Positions 1 to 8,985 of a DNA stretch of 32,420 nucleotides are shown piece after piece. Where the stretch lies: NCBI GenBank assembly GCA_003427395.1, contig BFEA01000017.1, positions 328,891-361,310 on the forward strand. The letters run 5' to 3'. A program made the position numbers and the translations under genes. Position 1 is the stretch's first letter. Each line of letters opens with the position of its first letter. Source of the DNA: Chara braunii (taxonomy: Eukaryota; Streptophyta; Charophyceae; Charales; Characeae). Under the pieces are notes generated by a model that worked only from the letters and a program-made list of their open reading frames with translations, did no database searches and was not told where the DNA came from.

Positions 1-58
1 CGCCTGCCTCCGCCCGCCTCCGCTCGCCTCCGCCCGCATCCGCCCACCCCCACTCGCC
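1..58. repeat. GC-rich decamer minisatellite
   Basis: Five consecutive 10-bp units of the form CGCCYGCCTC fill the first 50 bases, followed by a degenerate C-rich run. The array starts at the window edge, so its full length is unknown. No coding signal. Confidence 0.85.
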
Positions 59-76
59 CTCAATCAATCAATCAAC

Positions 77-108
<32 letters not shown>

Positions 109-128
109 AATGAATCAATCAATCAATT

Positions 129-162
<34 letters not shown>

Positions 163-183
163 GCAATCAAGCAAGCAAGCAAT
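59..183. repeat. (CAAT)n tetranucleotide microsatellite
   Basis: About 30 copies of the tetramer CAAT, with a few variants (AACC, AATG, AAGC) towards the ends. It directly follows the GC-rich decamers, so the two simple repeats form one low-complexity block. Confidence 0.95.
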
Positions 184-356
184 CCGTCGATCTCGACGAA
201 TCATTTTGTTCAGTGCGAAAATAATTCATTAGTGCGCCCAAAGGGGAATCAGAAATTAATAGTGGAGAAAAGAAAAAACAAGGAATTTAGGAAATAGGAT
301 TCCTAAGATATGAGTGGAAGAATCGGAACTTCTGAAAATTATGATGGAGACAGCTT

Positions 357-560
357 GACTTTGACGATCCGGTCAAATTCGTGCGTTTTGAGTTGAAGCA
401 TACCTATGCATATGCTACCAGTGTACTGTTGAGACAAGTGGTCGGTATTCTGATGGGCAAAAGTACGAGCCCTCCATTGGCTTGTATTTTATTCGCCTTC
501 ACAGAGTGCAAATTTCTGAACAGCCACCTCACCCCGCGGCCAATGTTGCTTAAGGGAACG
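357..560 (+). pseudogene. Reverse-transcriptase-like remnant (motif B region)
   Basis: The plus-strand frame through 381 encodes a stretch containing RQVVGILMGKSTSPPLAC, followed by an aromatic/acidic segment (FAFTE). The pattern RQ-x2-GI-x-MG-x3-SP-x-LA resembles the conserved block before the catalytic YxDD of Penelope-like and related reverse transcriptases. No other RT motif lies beside it: an in-frame stop sits just upstream at 342, and the repeat block begins at about 571. It is at best a fragment of roughly 65 codons. Bases 184-356 hold no gene; there is one 14-base palindrome, CGTCGATCTCGACG, at about 185. The assignment rests on one motif only. Confidence 0.35.
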
Positions 561-570
561 CTGTACGCAG

Positions 571-1122
571 GAAGGAAGCGCCAGGTCCAGACATACACAG
601 ACGAAGAGAAGGGGATCAGACGAAGAAGAGGGGGAGAGATGGGAGGGTCGTCAACACCAAGTCTTTGTCACATCCCAAATAATCCCTCGTCGCAATGTCT
701 GAAGCCCAAAAGTCGAGTCTGGATCCAATGTCACCAAGCTCTCTCTCTCTCTTTCTCTCGTCGTCTGCTGATGAAGTGAAGTCAGATAATGAGAGGGTGA
801 GAGGGAGATGGTGGACTAAGAAGAGGAAGAAGAAAAACTCTCTCTCTATCACGAGCCAGATACTAACCTGTGAAGTTGGCGTTGTGCTGCAGGTACCTCG
901 AAGACGAAGCTGGAGTAACGGCGCTACAGGTAGGTACTCCTGGCCTCCACCCAATCTCTCTCTCTAGTGTTATCCTAGCTATGGCGCCCAACGCAGAAGA
1001 CTACAACTACCTACTGCGCCCAGCGCTGAAGACTAATGCTAACGCTACTATTACTCCTGCAGCGCTTCCTCCAGAGTGCTGTTGTCGAATCCTGAAGACT
1101 ACTGATTGCCTCCTGCCTACCC
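571..1122. repeat. Dispersed block, copy 1 (LTR-interior homologue)
   Basis: Starting at GAAGGAAGCGCCAGG, this block matches 5290-5852 nearly throughout, with scattered substitutions and short indels, including a CT microsatellite (739-758) and paired GCGCTGAAGACTA-type motifs near the end. Homology stops at CCTACCCGTGA (about 1122), exactly where the truncated RT gene on the minus strand begins. If 4975-6269 is an LTR, this is part of its partner, truncated on both sides. It could also be an independent repeat. No protein was recognised in any frame. Confidence 0.75.
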
Positions 1123-1124
1123 GT

Positions 1125-1536
1125 GAGATTTCAAATACAACTTAGAAAAATACTTTGCGCCGCCCAATCGCTCAAGAAGATCGTCGATGCGAGGAAGAGG
1201 CACCGCATTCTTGACGGTTTGTGCGTTGAGCTTGCGGTAGTCGCTACACAATCGTTGATCCTTGTTCTTCTTCCGGACGAAGAGAACTGGTGCTCCATAT
1301 GGGGAGCTACTAGGGCGGATCCAGCCCTTGGCCAACAAATCGTCGAATTGTGCGCGGAGGACCTCAAACTCCTCCTCGCTCATCCGATAGATGCAACCTT
1401 TCGGCGGCACGATACCGACCTCAAGAATGATCTCGTGAGAGATCGGCCGATCCGGCACCACACCGGTAGGTGACGTGAAGATATCGGTGAACTCTTCCAG
1501 CAACCGCACGACCCGGGGGTCCGAAGACAAGTCCGT
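1125..1536 (-). pseudogene. pol: Ty3/gypsy reverse transcriptase, N-terminal fragment
   Basis: Minus-strand frame with the usual gypsy approach to the RT domain: EFTDIF, the [10 protein letters not shown] segment, [32 protein letters not shown], and [14 protein letters not shown]. It ends at YFSKLYLKS, which is motif A (family form: FSKLDLKSGYHQ) with the catalytic Asp changed to Tyr. Immediately afterwards the sequence becomes the dispersed block and stops at a TAG. YxDD, RNase H and integrase are all absent. A TGA at 1537-1539 separates it from the protease in the same frame. It cannot be functional. Confidence 0.9.
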
Positions 1537-1539
1537 GGG

Positions 1540-2482
1540 TCAAGAGTCGGCTACCGCGACGGTCCGTAGGAAACATAGGCCGATCTCCTCGGGCTTCTCG
1601 TAAGCGCAAGTCGCCCGGAATGATTTGACCATCACCCCTTGGCACTGAATCGAAGGGTGCGGTAGAGGAATAGTACACGCCACTTCGACGCCGAAGGCGT
1701 CGCAAACGCTAAGAGTCCGCCGGTGGAAGTTGACCGTGTGATCCGCACTTGCAAGCCAAGGCATTCCCAGAATGATGTCGAAGTCGTGTCCAAAATGTGG
1801 AACGTCACCGGTTCGCATGCATAAGGTGCGAAATACACCGGTACAACCTCGATGTAACGGTCGAGAAGTTGTTGCGTCTTTCCATCCACCAACTTGATCG
1901 TCGTCGGGTTTGCCTTCCTTCGAACTTGTGCGCCGAGGCCAGCCCTTTGCATAAAGGCTTGACTCATGAAATTGCGAGACACGTCACTATCCAGCAAAGC
2001 GCTGCAGGACGCTTGCCCAACCTGGATGCGGACAAACATGAGCGGTGCGTTGTTGTCATCGTACCGCGGCGTGCAAAACTCGCGGGCCACCTTGGTAACA
2101 TACAGATGTCCCCCACTGCGACTTCGTCATCCGTCGGCGAAGTTGGTGGTGCATAGAAGGATAAGTATGTGTGGAGATGAGCGCATAGTGCTGCACATTG
2201 CGGTCCCGGCAGGCGCCCCATGGTCGGGAGAGGAAGCCATGCAAAGTCCTCGGACGTGAGCGGGTCTAATACCTCTATGTTGAACTCGCGCGCCGGATCC
2301 CGTGAAGAACCACTTGAAGACGATAAGTCGTCGCTGCCGGACGGAGAAGATGCCGCACACACGTCTTGTCCTTGAGCTTGAGTACCCAACGTAGGAACGA
2401 GCCGGGTAGCATAGTCCTCAAAAGAATACAGAAGAGGAGGACTATCGACTTCCGCATGCGCCTCGTAATGAAGGCCGGTCAC
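1540..2482 (-). pseudogene. Ty3/gypsy aspartic protease and linker
   Basis: Reading minus, 2482 to about 2090 encodes an acidic, serine-rich linker. A frame change then leads to the protease: YDDNNAPLMFVRIQVG, SALLDSDVSRNFMS, a PTTIKLVDGK block, and DIILGMPWLASADHTVNF. The active-site triplet, normally D-S/T-G, reads D-S-D, and the next residue is Val instead of the usual Ala; both differences are G-to-A or C-to-T transitions. At least two frameshifts interrupt the region, one between gag and the linker and one inside the protease (near 1800). The order gag, protease, RT fits a Ty3/gypsy polyprotein. Confidence 0.88.
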
Positions 2483-2541
2483 TCGCGAAGAGACCAGTTC
2501 CGGAGGCGTCGAGAGTGTCGTCGAGTCACTCTCGGCGGTGC

Positions 2542-4068
2542 TTAGTTTCCCTGTTTGCCCTTGCCTTTCAATGGGAAGGCCAGTGTCTCATGGAGATCGT
2601 TGTTGCACCATAGGCAATAATGAAATCTCGTCCACGCCTTGAATGCTTGCTCGGAGATGCCGTATTGGGACCACGGGGCTGGAGCTGCTGCGTCGGACCC
2701 GGGGCTAGATGCGGTGTGTGTCTTCGTCTTGCCGCGTCCTCGGCCTTTGCCGGGGCGACCACCTTCCCGGGCGGTTGTGAATCTGTCCCCTTCATTGGCA
2801 GGCACGGCCTCGCTAGTTTAGTCAAACGGCGTTGCCGCCGCGAGAACGGTCACTCTTGGCCGATGCTGGTCTCTGCTCGGTCCTGGTGCAGACGAACGCA
2901 GGTTCTTGGCCTCCTTGTTCGTGATAATAATCTGCGCGGCCTTGTGAAAGAGTTTCGCCGTTGTCGTCAAGGTGTCCTCGACGTGAGTCAGGGCATTGCT
3001 TAATGTCGGACACGACCTTGAGATGAAATAGTGGCGGATGGCCTTGAAGCCCATCTAGATGTCTGAGACTGATGTCAAGCGTTGGTACTCGGCAATCCAG
3101 TCGGTACTCGGCAGCGTGCCTTGTTCGAAGACCGTTAGCTTGTCCATTGCCTTGATCTCTGGCGGCTCGAATTGGAATCGCTTGTGCCACGCCGCCTTCA
3201 GATCATCCCAGTCGATCTTGGTGTGCAAGTCGCCAGCTACTACTCCGTACTTGGACAAGAGATTATCCAACCATGCCTGACACGCGCCCCCCGACCAGGA
3301 GTATAAGTATGCATGGTACTTGTGTTCTTTGACGTAGTGTAGCTGCAGCGTGAGCTCGAACTTGTGGAACCATGACATCGGATTTGTCTTCGTCGAGTCG
3401 CAGAAGATCTCCTGCCCGTCAAACTTTGAAGTTGTCTCGCGCGGTTCCGAACTCGAGTTGTTGGCGGCAATACAGATCCGCTGCTCCAATTATTGCGTTG
3501 TGGTCTGCTGTAATCGCACACCGTCCTTGAGGGAGCCGACGTCCATCTCCAATGCTTCGAGGCGATCGGAGGTGTTGGAAGAGCTTGCATCGGGGGTGGC
3601 GACAGGTCGCTGCTCCAGCTGCCGGAGGCGGCCGTGGACTTGAGTCAACGAGTCGTCGAGGCTATGGATGTCCTCCTGCTGTGTAATGCATGTCACCAGG
3701 AGGTCTGTGAGATGGGAGAGGAGTAGAGCGATCTTATTTTCGCTATCCTCCATCTTGCCATTCTCGGCCTCGATCCGGCACTCCGCTTCCATTGTGAGCA
3801 AAGTCTGCTCTCCGCTAAATATCTTATTCCGCCGTTGAACTCGTCCTTCATCATCAGCCTTTGCTGCTGGCTCGTCGTGTTGGCGCTATTGTTCAAGTGT
3901 CAGCAGACGTGCCTGCTCGGCGTCCTCTGCCTTTTTCTTCGCCGCTGTTGCTGTGTCATCCGCCCGTCTCTTTGTTTCAGTACTCTGGGCCAGCGTCGGG
4001 GCGTGATAGGCCTCGTCTGCTTCTCCGGACCTCTGGTCAATGACGGCTGTTTGTGAACGCAACATCAT
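2542..4068 (-). pseudogene. gag: Ty3/gypsy Gag with four in-frame stops
   Basis: One minus-strand frame runs from an ATG at 4068 (MMLRSQTAVIDQRSGE) to a stop at 2542. In order: an Ala/Lys/Glu-rich N-terminal segment, a coiled-coil-like stretch (about 3800-3500), the retrotransposon gag domain (WFHKFELTLQLHYVKEH, then WDDLKAAWHKRFQFEPPE, about 3390-3150), a Lys/Gly-rich linker, and a CCHC knuckle near the end. The knuckle reads C-x2-C-x4-H-x4-F, so its last Cys is Phe. Stops at 3886 (TAG), 3490 (TAA), 3055 (TAG) and 2806 (TAA) break it; the sequence around at least the first three suggests former Gln codons. Confidence 0.88.
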
Positions 4069-4083
4069 AGACCAGGCCGGGGG

Positions 4084-4186
4084 CCTGCTGACGTGGTATT
4101 CCCTGCTGCTGACGTGGCACTGATGACGTGGCCTGCTGACGTGGCCTGCTGACGTAGTCTGCTGATGTGGCCTGCTGACGTGGCAA
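4084..4186. repeat. 13-bp tandem array of TGACGTGG sites
   Basis: Seven units of about CCTGCTGACGTGG. TGACGTGG starts at 4089, 4110, 4124, 4137 and 4176, with degenerate versions at 4150 and 4163; the later spacing is exactly 13 bp. TGACGTGG is a classical plant bZIP-type site (C-box/G-box hybrid). The array lies just upstream of the gag ATG on the minus strand, where an enhancer within the leader would sit. A transcriptional role is inference. Confidence 0.8.
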
Positions 4187-4960
4187 CTCACCAATGTCGC
4201 CGCAGGGGGTACCCGGAGACAGGTAGAGAAGGTAGGGCGAGAGGTGGCAATAACATAGGTAGGGAGGGGCGGGTGGGATAATCGCCCAGATAACGCCCAG
4301 ATAAGGAGCCACTAATCAAAAAAAAAAAGTTCGAACTTTGCAACAAATTTGAGAAAAATAAAAATCTCGAGTTTTGCAAGTTCAGTAGGTCTCCCAACCT
4401 CCCTTGAAGTGCGAAATGATCAATGAGAGAAAAAAATTCGACTTCAGACTGCAAATGATTTATAAAACTGACTAACAGAATCCTAGAACTGTGAAAGAAA
4501 TTTTCCGAAAAGAAATGACAAGTATTCAGATTTACTCAGATTAGAGTATTGAAGTATTCGCAATTTGGAAAATAATACCTGCAGGAGGGATTTCCCGTGC
4601 CGTTTTCAGAAAAACGAAATTTCGAAAAAAGAATATTCCGAATTTCCAAGTAACAGGGATGGAACATGAAATCGAAATTTTCGAAAAGAAGGATATTCCG
4701 GATTTTCAACAAAGAAATTTCAATTTTTCATAAGGAAAACGAAAATGGAAATTTCAGATGTTGCGCTATTGCAATTTTTCACAACAGAAATATCGAAACA
4801 ACAAAATCCAAGAAAAAAATAAATAAATTGATTTTCGGCAATAAGGTCAAAATCGTGATTTTGGGAGCTAACTAGTGTGTTCTAATCAATCAATAAAGAC
4901 TAATCAGTTACCTAGTCTCCGCACACGTTCCAGATCAGGTTGTCCTGATTCACGTGCGCC
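4187..4960. other. AT-rich gypsy leader region, no gene
   Basis: Between the site array and the putative primer-binding site there is no credible gene. The DNA is rich in GAAATTTTCGAAAA-type words. An imperfect ~40-bp direct repeat lies at about 4613-4650 and 4669-4710 (both with GAATATTCCG or GGATATTCCG), and a 12-bp perfect palindrome AAGTTCGAACTT at about 4327. A plus-strand open frame at 4666-4875 is a low-complexity Lys/Ile/Phe translation and is not supported as a gene. Confidence 0.6.
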
Positions 4961-4972
4961 GTTCCAATACCA
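4961..4972 (-). promoter_or_regulatory. Primer-binding-site-like sequence
   Basis: On the minus strand TGGTATTGGAAC lies two bases after CATGTAACA, the inferred end of the LTR. Plant LTR elements commonly have TGGTATCAGAGC here, complementary to initiator Met-tRNA; the first six bases match and the rest does not. Its position between LTR end and gag leader is right. Confidence 0.45.
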
Positions 4973-5289
4973 ATTGTTACATGCCCAGATGGGCGATGTA
5001 CATAATAACCGAGGATCCGCAATGTGATAAAAAGGACTGAATGTACAATGCAGTGCAAGTAGAATCTCAACAAGCAATTTGCATTATGATACATACAAAA
5101 TGGTGTTGAATAGCGCAGGGAAGACTTAGATACAAATCCTGACCTGACTGGGACTGACCTCATTCACATAGTATAAGATAGCAAAGCAGAATGCTAGGAT
5201 GCTAATGACTAGCCCAATCAATGTTTGAACGCAGACCAAACATACATCGTGTCCATCACAAGGTGTGAAGGAGCCTGGCGCTGTAGAAA

Positions 5290-5852
5290 TGAAGGAAGCG
5301 CCAGGTCCAGACATACACCGACGAAGAGGAGGGGATCAGACGAAGAAGAGGGGGAGAGATGGGAANNTCGNCAACACCNAGTCTTTGTCACAAGTCCCAA
5401 ATAATCCCTCATCGCAATGTCTGAAGCCCAAAAGTCGAGTCTGGATCCAATGTCACCAAGCTCTCTCTCTCTCTCTTTCTCTCGTAGTCTGCTGATGCAG
5501 TGAAGTCAGATAATGAGAGGGTGAGAGGGAGATGGTGGACTGAGAAGAGGAAGAAGAAGAACTCTCTCTCTGTCACGAGCCAGATACTAACCTGTGAAGT
5601 TGGCGCTGTGCTGCAGGTACCTCGAAGACGAAGCTGGAGCAACGGCGCTGCAGGTAGGTACTCCTGGCCTCCGCCCAATCTCTCTCTCTCTAGTACTATC
5701 CTAGCTATGGCGCCCAGCGCTGAAGACTACAGCTACCTACTGGCGCCCAGCGCTGAAGACTAATGCTAACGCTACTACTACTCCTGCAGCGCTCCCTCCA
5801 GAGTGCTGCTGCCGAATCCTGAAGACTACTGACTGCCTCCTGCCTACCCGTG
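5290..5852. repeat. Dispersed block, copy 2
   Basis: Homologous to 571-1122 over essentially the whole length, in the same orientation. Four ambiguous bases (5366, 5367, 5371, 5379) fall inside it, consistent with reads from several similar copies being mixed during assembly. It diverges from copy 1 after CCTACCCGTGA. Confidence 0.85.
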
Positions 5853-5993
5853 AAGTGCATGGGAAGTCCCTATGTACTATCTTGGCCTGCCTCTTGACTG
5901 CCTCCGACTGCCTACAGTTGCAGGGCGGGCAGTCCAGGAGGCTGCTCTTGCCAATGCCGAACTGGGCCAGGGGCTGCCGCTGCAGCTGTCGTG

Positions 5994-6218
5994 GGAACAG
6001 GCCAAAAATAGCCTGTTCCTAAAACCCTGGTTCGGTGCCTGAGTTTCAGGGAAGGCCGGTCTGATGACAGACCGGAAATGGCCCTTCGTTTCAGGCTAAA
6101 AAGGCTCATGCCGTTTTTAGTCTGAAACGACACAGGGTCTGTAGGGCCCTGGATTTCAGGCTTTCGAGCCGAATGGTCACGGGGCCTGTACGCCGTGGTT
6201 TTCAGGCTTTCGGCCTGA
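5994..6218. other. Cluster of five consecutive hairpins
   Basis: Perfect or near-perfect stems follow one another: GGAACAGGC/GCCTGTTCC (5994-6019, 8-nt loop), CCGGTCTG/CAGACCGG (6056-6075, 4-nt loop), a ~19-bp imperfect stem at 6087-6129, GGCT-TTCG-AGCC (6159-6170), and TCAGGC/GCCTGA (6202-6218). The word TTTCAGG recurs at about 6045, 6089, 6154 and 6200, so the cluster probably grew from a short repeat. It lies in the U3 side of the putative LTR. Confidence 0.75.
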
Positions 6219-6276
6219 GGGACGCAGGGCCTGGAAAATGACCCTCGTGTGCAGGCGCAACATGTAACATACCCCT

Positions 6277-6442
6277 GGGGCCAAGTCCCACTACCAGCGT
6301 TGAGTGTCCTCAACTGCTGAATCTGGACATGTTTGTTGAGATGTGCGGTTGACGAAACTCAACGCCATTTCTGCACGTCTCCACAAACACAACCACATTC
6401 AGGCGTTGAGGACACTCAACGCTGCTAGTGGGACTTGGCCCC
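6277..6442. mobile_element. Foldback / MITE-like palindrome, 69-nt arms
   Basis: GGGGCCAAGTCCCACTA at 6277 is mirrored by TAGTGGGACTTGGCCCC ending at 6442. The two 69-nt arms (6277-6345 and 6374-6442) pair at about 60 positions, leaving a 28-nt centre that is itself partly self-complementary. Each arm also contains the small palindrome GTTGAG-N4-CTCAAC. There is no coding capacity. A non-autonomous foldback or MITE-type element fits. No clear target-site duplication is visible in the flanks. Confidence 0.75.
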
Positions 6443-6554
6443 TGCCAGGTAATGTTTTTTTGCCTTTTTGAAGTCAGAGGATGTGAATTTCGCCACACCG
6501 TGTTTTCCTTGCCTTTCTGAAATAAAAAGGTGACCCACAAGCAGTTTCCCCTTC

Positions 6555-6825
6555 TTTTTTTTTTTTAAGAGAACAACCCAAGTGGATGCTGAGGGTGCTG
6601 ATAAGAGCAGGCACGACTAACATTCCCAGGGAGGCTCCATCTACTTGTGGGGAGCAGCACCTGCTGGAAAGCGGGTCCAACATCCCTGAACATTGTAGTT
6701 GTTTGCCTGAACCAACATCTCGTTGTAATGACAGCACACTGCCTGGCTCACCAACAGAGAATGAAAGAAATTCAGTCGGTAGAACTACCCAGCCTCCTAG
6801 GTTGTCTGCCTACATCACATCCTTC
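6555..6825 (-). mobile_element. Short poly(A) retroposon with two-hairpin module (copy 1)
   Basis: Poly-T (6555-6566), a ~65-nt spacer, then the module at 6633-6686 (GGCTCC to CATCCC). In the minus direction this is a 5'-truncated LINE or SINE end with its poly(A) at 6566-6555. The body after the module (about 130 nt) has no recognised coding. It is followed at once by the poly-T of LINE A, so the two are stacked in the same orientation. Confidence 0.75.
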
Positions 6826-7254
6826 TTTTTTTTTTTTTTTTTTTGAAAACAACCCAATCGGTTGCTAGAGGTGCTGATAAGAGCAGGCACCACTAGCACT
6901 GTCGGGGAGGCTCCATCTATTGGTGGGGAGCTTCACCTGCTGGAAATCGGGTCGAGCGTCCCTGTACAATGAACTGAGAGTGTTGATAATAGAATAACAT
7001 GAGAGTATAGCGAGACCACTGCCTAAGTCTTCCTCTCGCCAATGTCTACCAGAACCTGAGTCCTGGATTCATGAATTTTTCCCCTGACACTGTGCTTCAA
7101 TGGCCTACACTTGGGCATCCCTGGCCGGCATTGGAAGTGCAGATCAAAGTAGCAGGGACAGAGGGGACGGTGCCAGGGTGCGGGGAGAACAAAGAGGGAG
7201 GGGAGGAGGAGGAGCGTGTTATCAACTGGTGGTGGAGGCAGGATGTGAAGATGA

Positions 7255-7458
7255 GGTAGGGGGAGCAGGTGAGGCTGACAGAGGGGGGGCAGACCGCGAC
7301 TGGGAAGGGTTGCGGTGGGGGGCGAGGTGGGCAAGGTGGTGGGCACAGTCCAGTGGTGCAGGGGGAGCAAGTGGGGCTGACAAAGGGGGGGCAGGCGGCG
7401 GCTGGGAAAGGTTGCTGTTGGGGGCGAAGTGGGCAGGGTGCTGGGCACAGTCCACTGA
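7255..7458. repeat. 102-bp (34-codon) tandem duplication
   Basis: Two units with a 102-bp period (GGGCACAGTCCA at 7341 and 7443) encode, in the minus direction, two copies of a Pro/Ala/Ser-rich segment (each near DCA-H-AH-AP and PPLSA). The period is a multiple of three, so the frame is kept. Confidence 0.85.
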
Positions 7459-7499
7459 TGAGATGAGAACAAAATTAGTAGGTTGGTATACCACCTGGA

Positions 7500-8975
7500 A
7501 GTGGTGCCTCGGCAACCTTACTCATTGCTTCTCTGTCGACAGCCACGGCTGCCAGTTGAGGGAGTGGGTATTATCGAGGCTACACAGTCACCCATTGTTG
7601 TCTGTCCAGGTGGTTTTGAATGTATCCACAATGTGACGAGTTCTGGTCTCGTCCGGTTGTTTCCGCAGTTCAGATTTCAATACTCTCCAGACCTCCTGGG
7701 TATTAGTTGTGATAGTTTCAATAATTGTTGTCCTTGCTTGCATAAAACCAAAGTCGTGTTGTTTCCTTTCATACGCGCAGCGCATCCTCCAGGCCGCCAT
7801 CAACACCGCAAGTCTGGAGTAATCGAACAGGTTTTTCATGAAGGGAGTCCAGTCTGAAACCCCCTCCAGAGGGCCCCCCAGCAGAAGAGTGCAAACATTC
7901 CATGGCAAATGCAGCCCCGTGAGATAGTGTCAGGCCGCATCCCACCAACACCAAAGTTGAGACACCATTGGGCAGTCTAATAGACAATGTTCCAAAGTAA
8001 CTCTTTGTCGTGGTGTGGAGTTGGTGCAATACATGCACAGTGGGGAGAGCAGCCCTTTTGCCTCTAAGTCCGTTCTTGTTGTGAGCCAATCCGGAGTTGG
8101 CAGACATCTATGTATGATCTGCCATTGCAGCGCCCTGTGGCTGGTCGGCTTGATATGTGAAAAGGAGGACCACCTAAAGTGTTGGAAGTCCCGTTCATCG
8201 AGTGGAGAATCTCTTTCCCAACGTTGTATGATTTGTTGTGTCACCTGTACACGTTTCCGGGCTATCCGATAACCCTTCTTAACCGTGTATTGCCACAAGG
8301 TCATTGTCTGAGACTCACCCCATGACCATTCCCATTCCGCCGGGTCAAATGGTAAGTCACAGAGGGGGATGGACGACTCATATAGATAAAGGTCATCCTT
8401 AGTGTTTCCTAACTCTGACTCAGGTGAGCTCGCAAGCGGGGCGTTGTGTGTCCAGGTCATCTTGTCTCTGAGTTTTGGACCAGCGGTCCCCTGGCAAGGT
8501 CGGGCTGTAGGCATGTAATGTTGTGTCCCCCTCATTGTTAGTCTGTACCTCGTACACCGTCATGGGAACTGGCATATCTTGAGTGGGCACCACCCAGTCC
8601 TTCGATTGTATCGTCGGGCCCGTTTTGAGGGCTTGAATCCAGGCCAACGGGATGGCTTCTTGTATCTCCATCAAGGCAGAGGCCATGTTTTTTATGTGGC
8701 CTGTGAGGCTCATCAAAGAGCGCTCAGATTTTCAGTTCCTTGTCTGGCTATCGCACAGGTGGCCCACTGCATAAACCCCTTTTCTGACCCATAGCCTCCA
8801 TTTTGAGGTCCCTTGAAGGGAGAACAGGATGCCTGCTCCGTCTACGATATGCAGGTGTCCAAAAAGTGGTTGGCGGCTTACTTCTTCCCATGTAAGAGGT
8901 GTGGGGGTACGCTGCGACCCTCTTTCTCTCCATAGTTTAAGCAATGCTGGCCATAATGGGTCGACTTTGAGGTCC
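7500..8975 (-). pseudogene. LINE A ORF2 C-terminal half with zinc-binding RT domain
   Basis: Minus-strand order: DPLWPALLKLWRE, TWEEVSRQPLFG, a thumb/linker region, LPFDPAEWEWSWG, then the plant LINE zinc-binding block with HRALQWQIIHRCLPTPDWL, SPLCMYC, and LEHCLLDCPMVSQLW (Cys/His spacing of the zf-RVT family). Next come LFDYSRLAVLMAAWRMRC, QHDFGFMQARTTI and LNWQPWLS. TGA stops at 7930, just after NNG, and after STEKQ lie in frame, and there is a frame change near 8450. The palm domain with YxDD is missing because of the 5' truncation. LINE C and the fragments at 29310 and 30100 align to it. Confidence 0.9.
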
Positions 8976-8985
8976 TATTTTGCCA

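Larger units (their letters stand above)
4975..6269 (-). repeat. Putative 5' LTR of the gypsy element
   Basis: The segment begins TGTTACATG and ends CATGTAACA, a perfect 9-bp terminal inverted repeat of the TG...CA type. It is followed, in the minus direction, by a primer-binding-site-like sequence, a leader and gag. Length 1295 bp is within the plant gypsy range. It contains repeat-block copy 2 (5290-5852) and the hairpin cluster. Against the call: no second full copy or target-site duplication is present, because the 3' part of the element is lost. Confidence 0.5.
6826..8985 (-). mobile_element. LINE A, 5'-truncated non-LTR retrotransposon
   Basis: In the minus direction: ORF2 C-terminal half (about 8975 to 7500), a proline-rich tail with a 102-bp duplication, 3' UTR, two-hairpin module (6962-6909), a ~65-nt spacer and poly(A) (T-run 6826-6844). 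The 5' end is cut inside ORF2 and abuts LINE B in head-to-head orientation near 8980. This copy shows directly that the two-hairpin module belongs to the 3' end of a LINE. Confidence 0.85.

Noticed and set aside
2542-4068. Alternative genetic code with TAA/TAG as glutamine
   Set aside because: Gag would read through under such a code, but TGA also appears at Arg and Trp positions and frameshifts and active-site losses are common, so decay under the standard code is simpler.
4666-4875. Small Lys/Ile-rich gene
   Set aside because: Composition follows the A-rich leader with internal repeats; no supporting motif.
7023-7472. Proline-rich protein gene on the minus strand
   Set aside because: It is the C-terminal tail and 3' UTR of LINE A in alternative frames, confirmed by the matching tail upstream of 14170.
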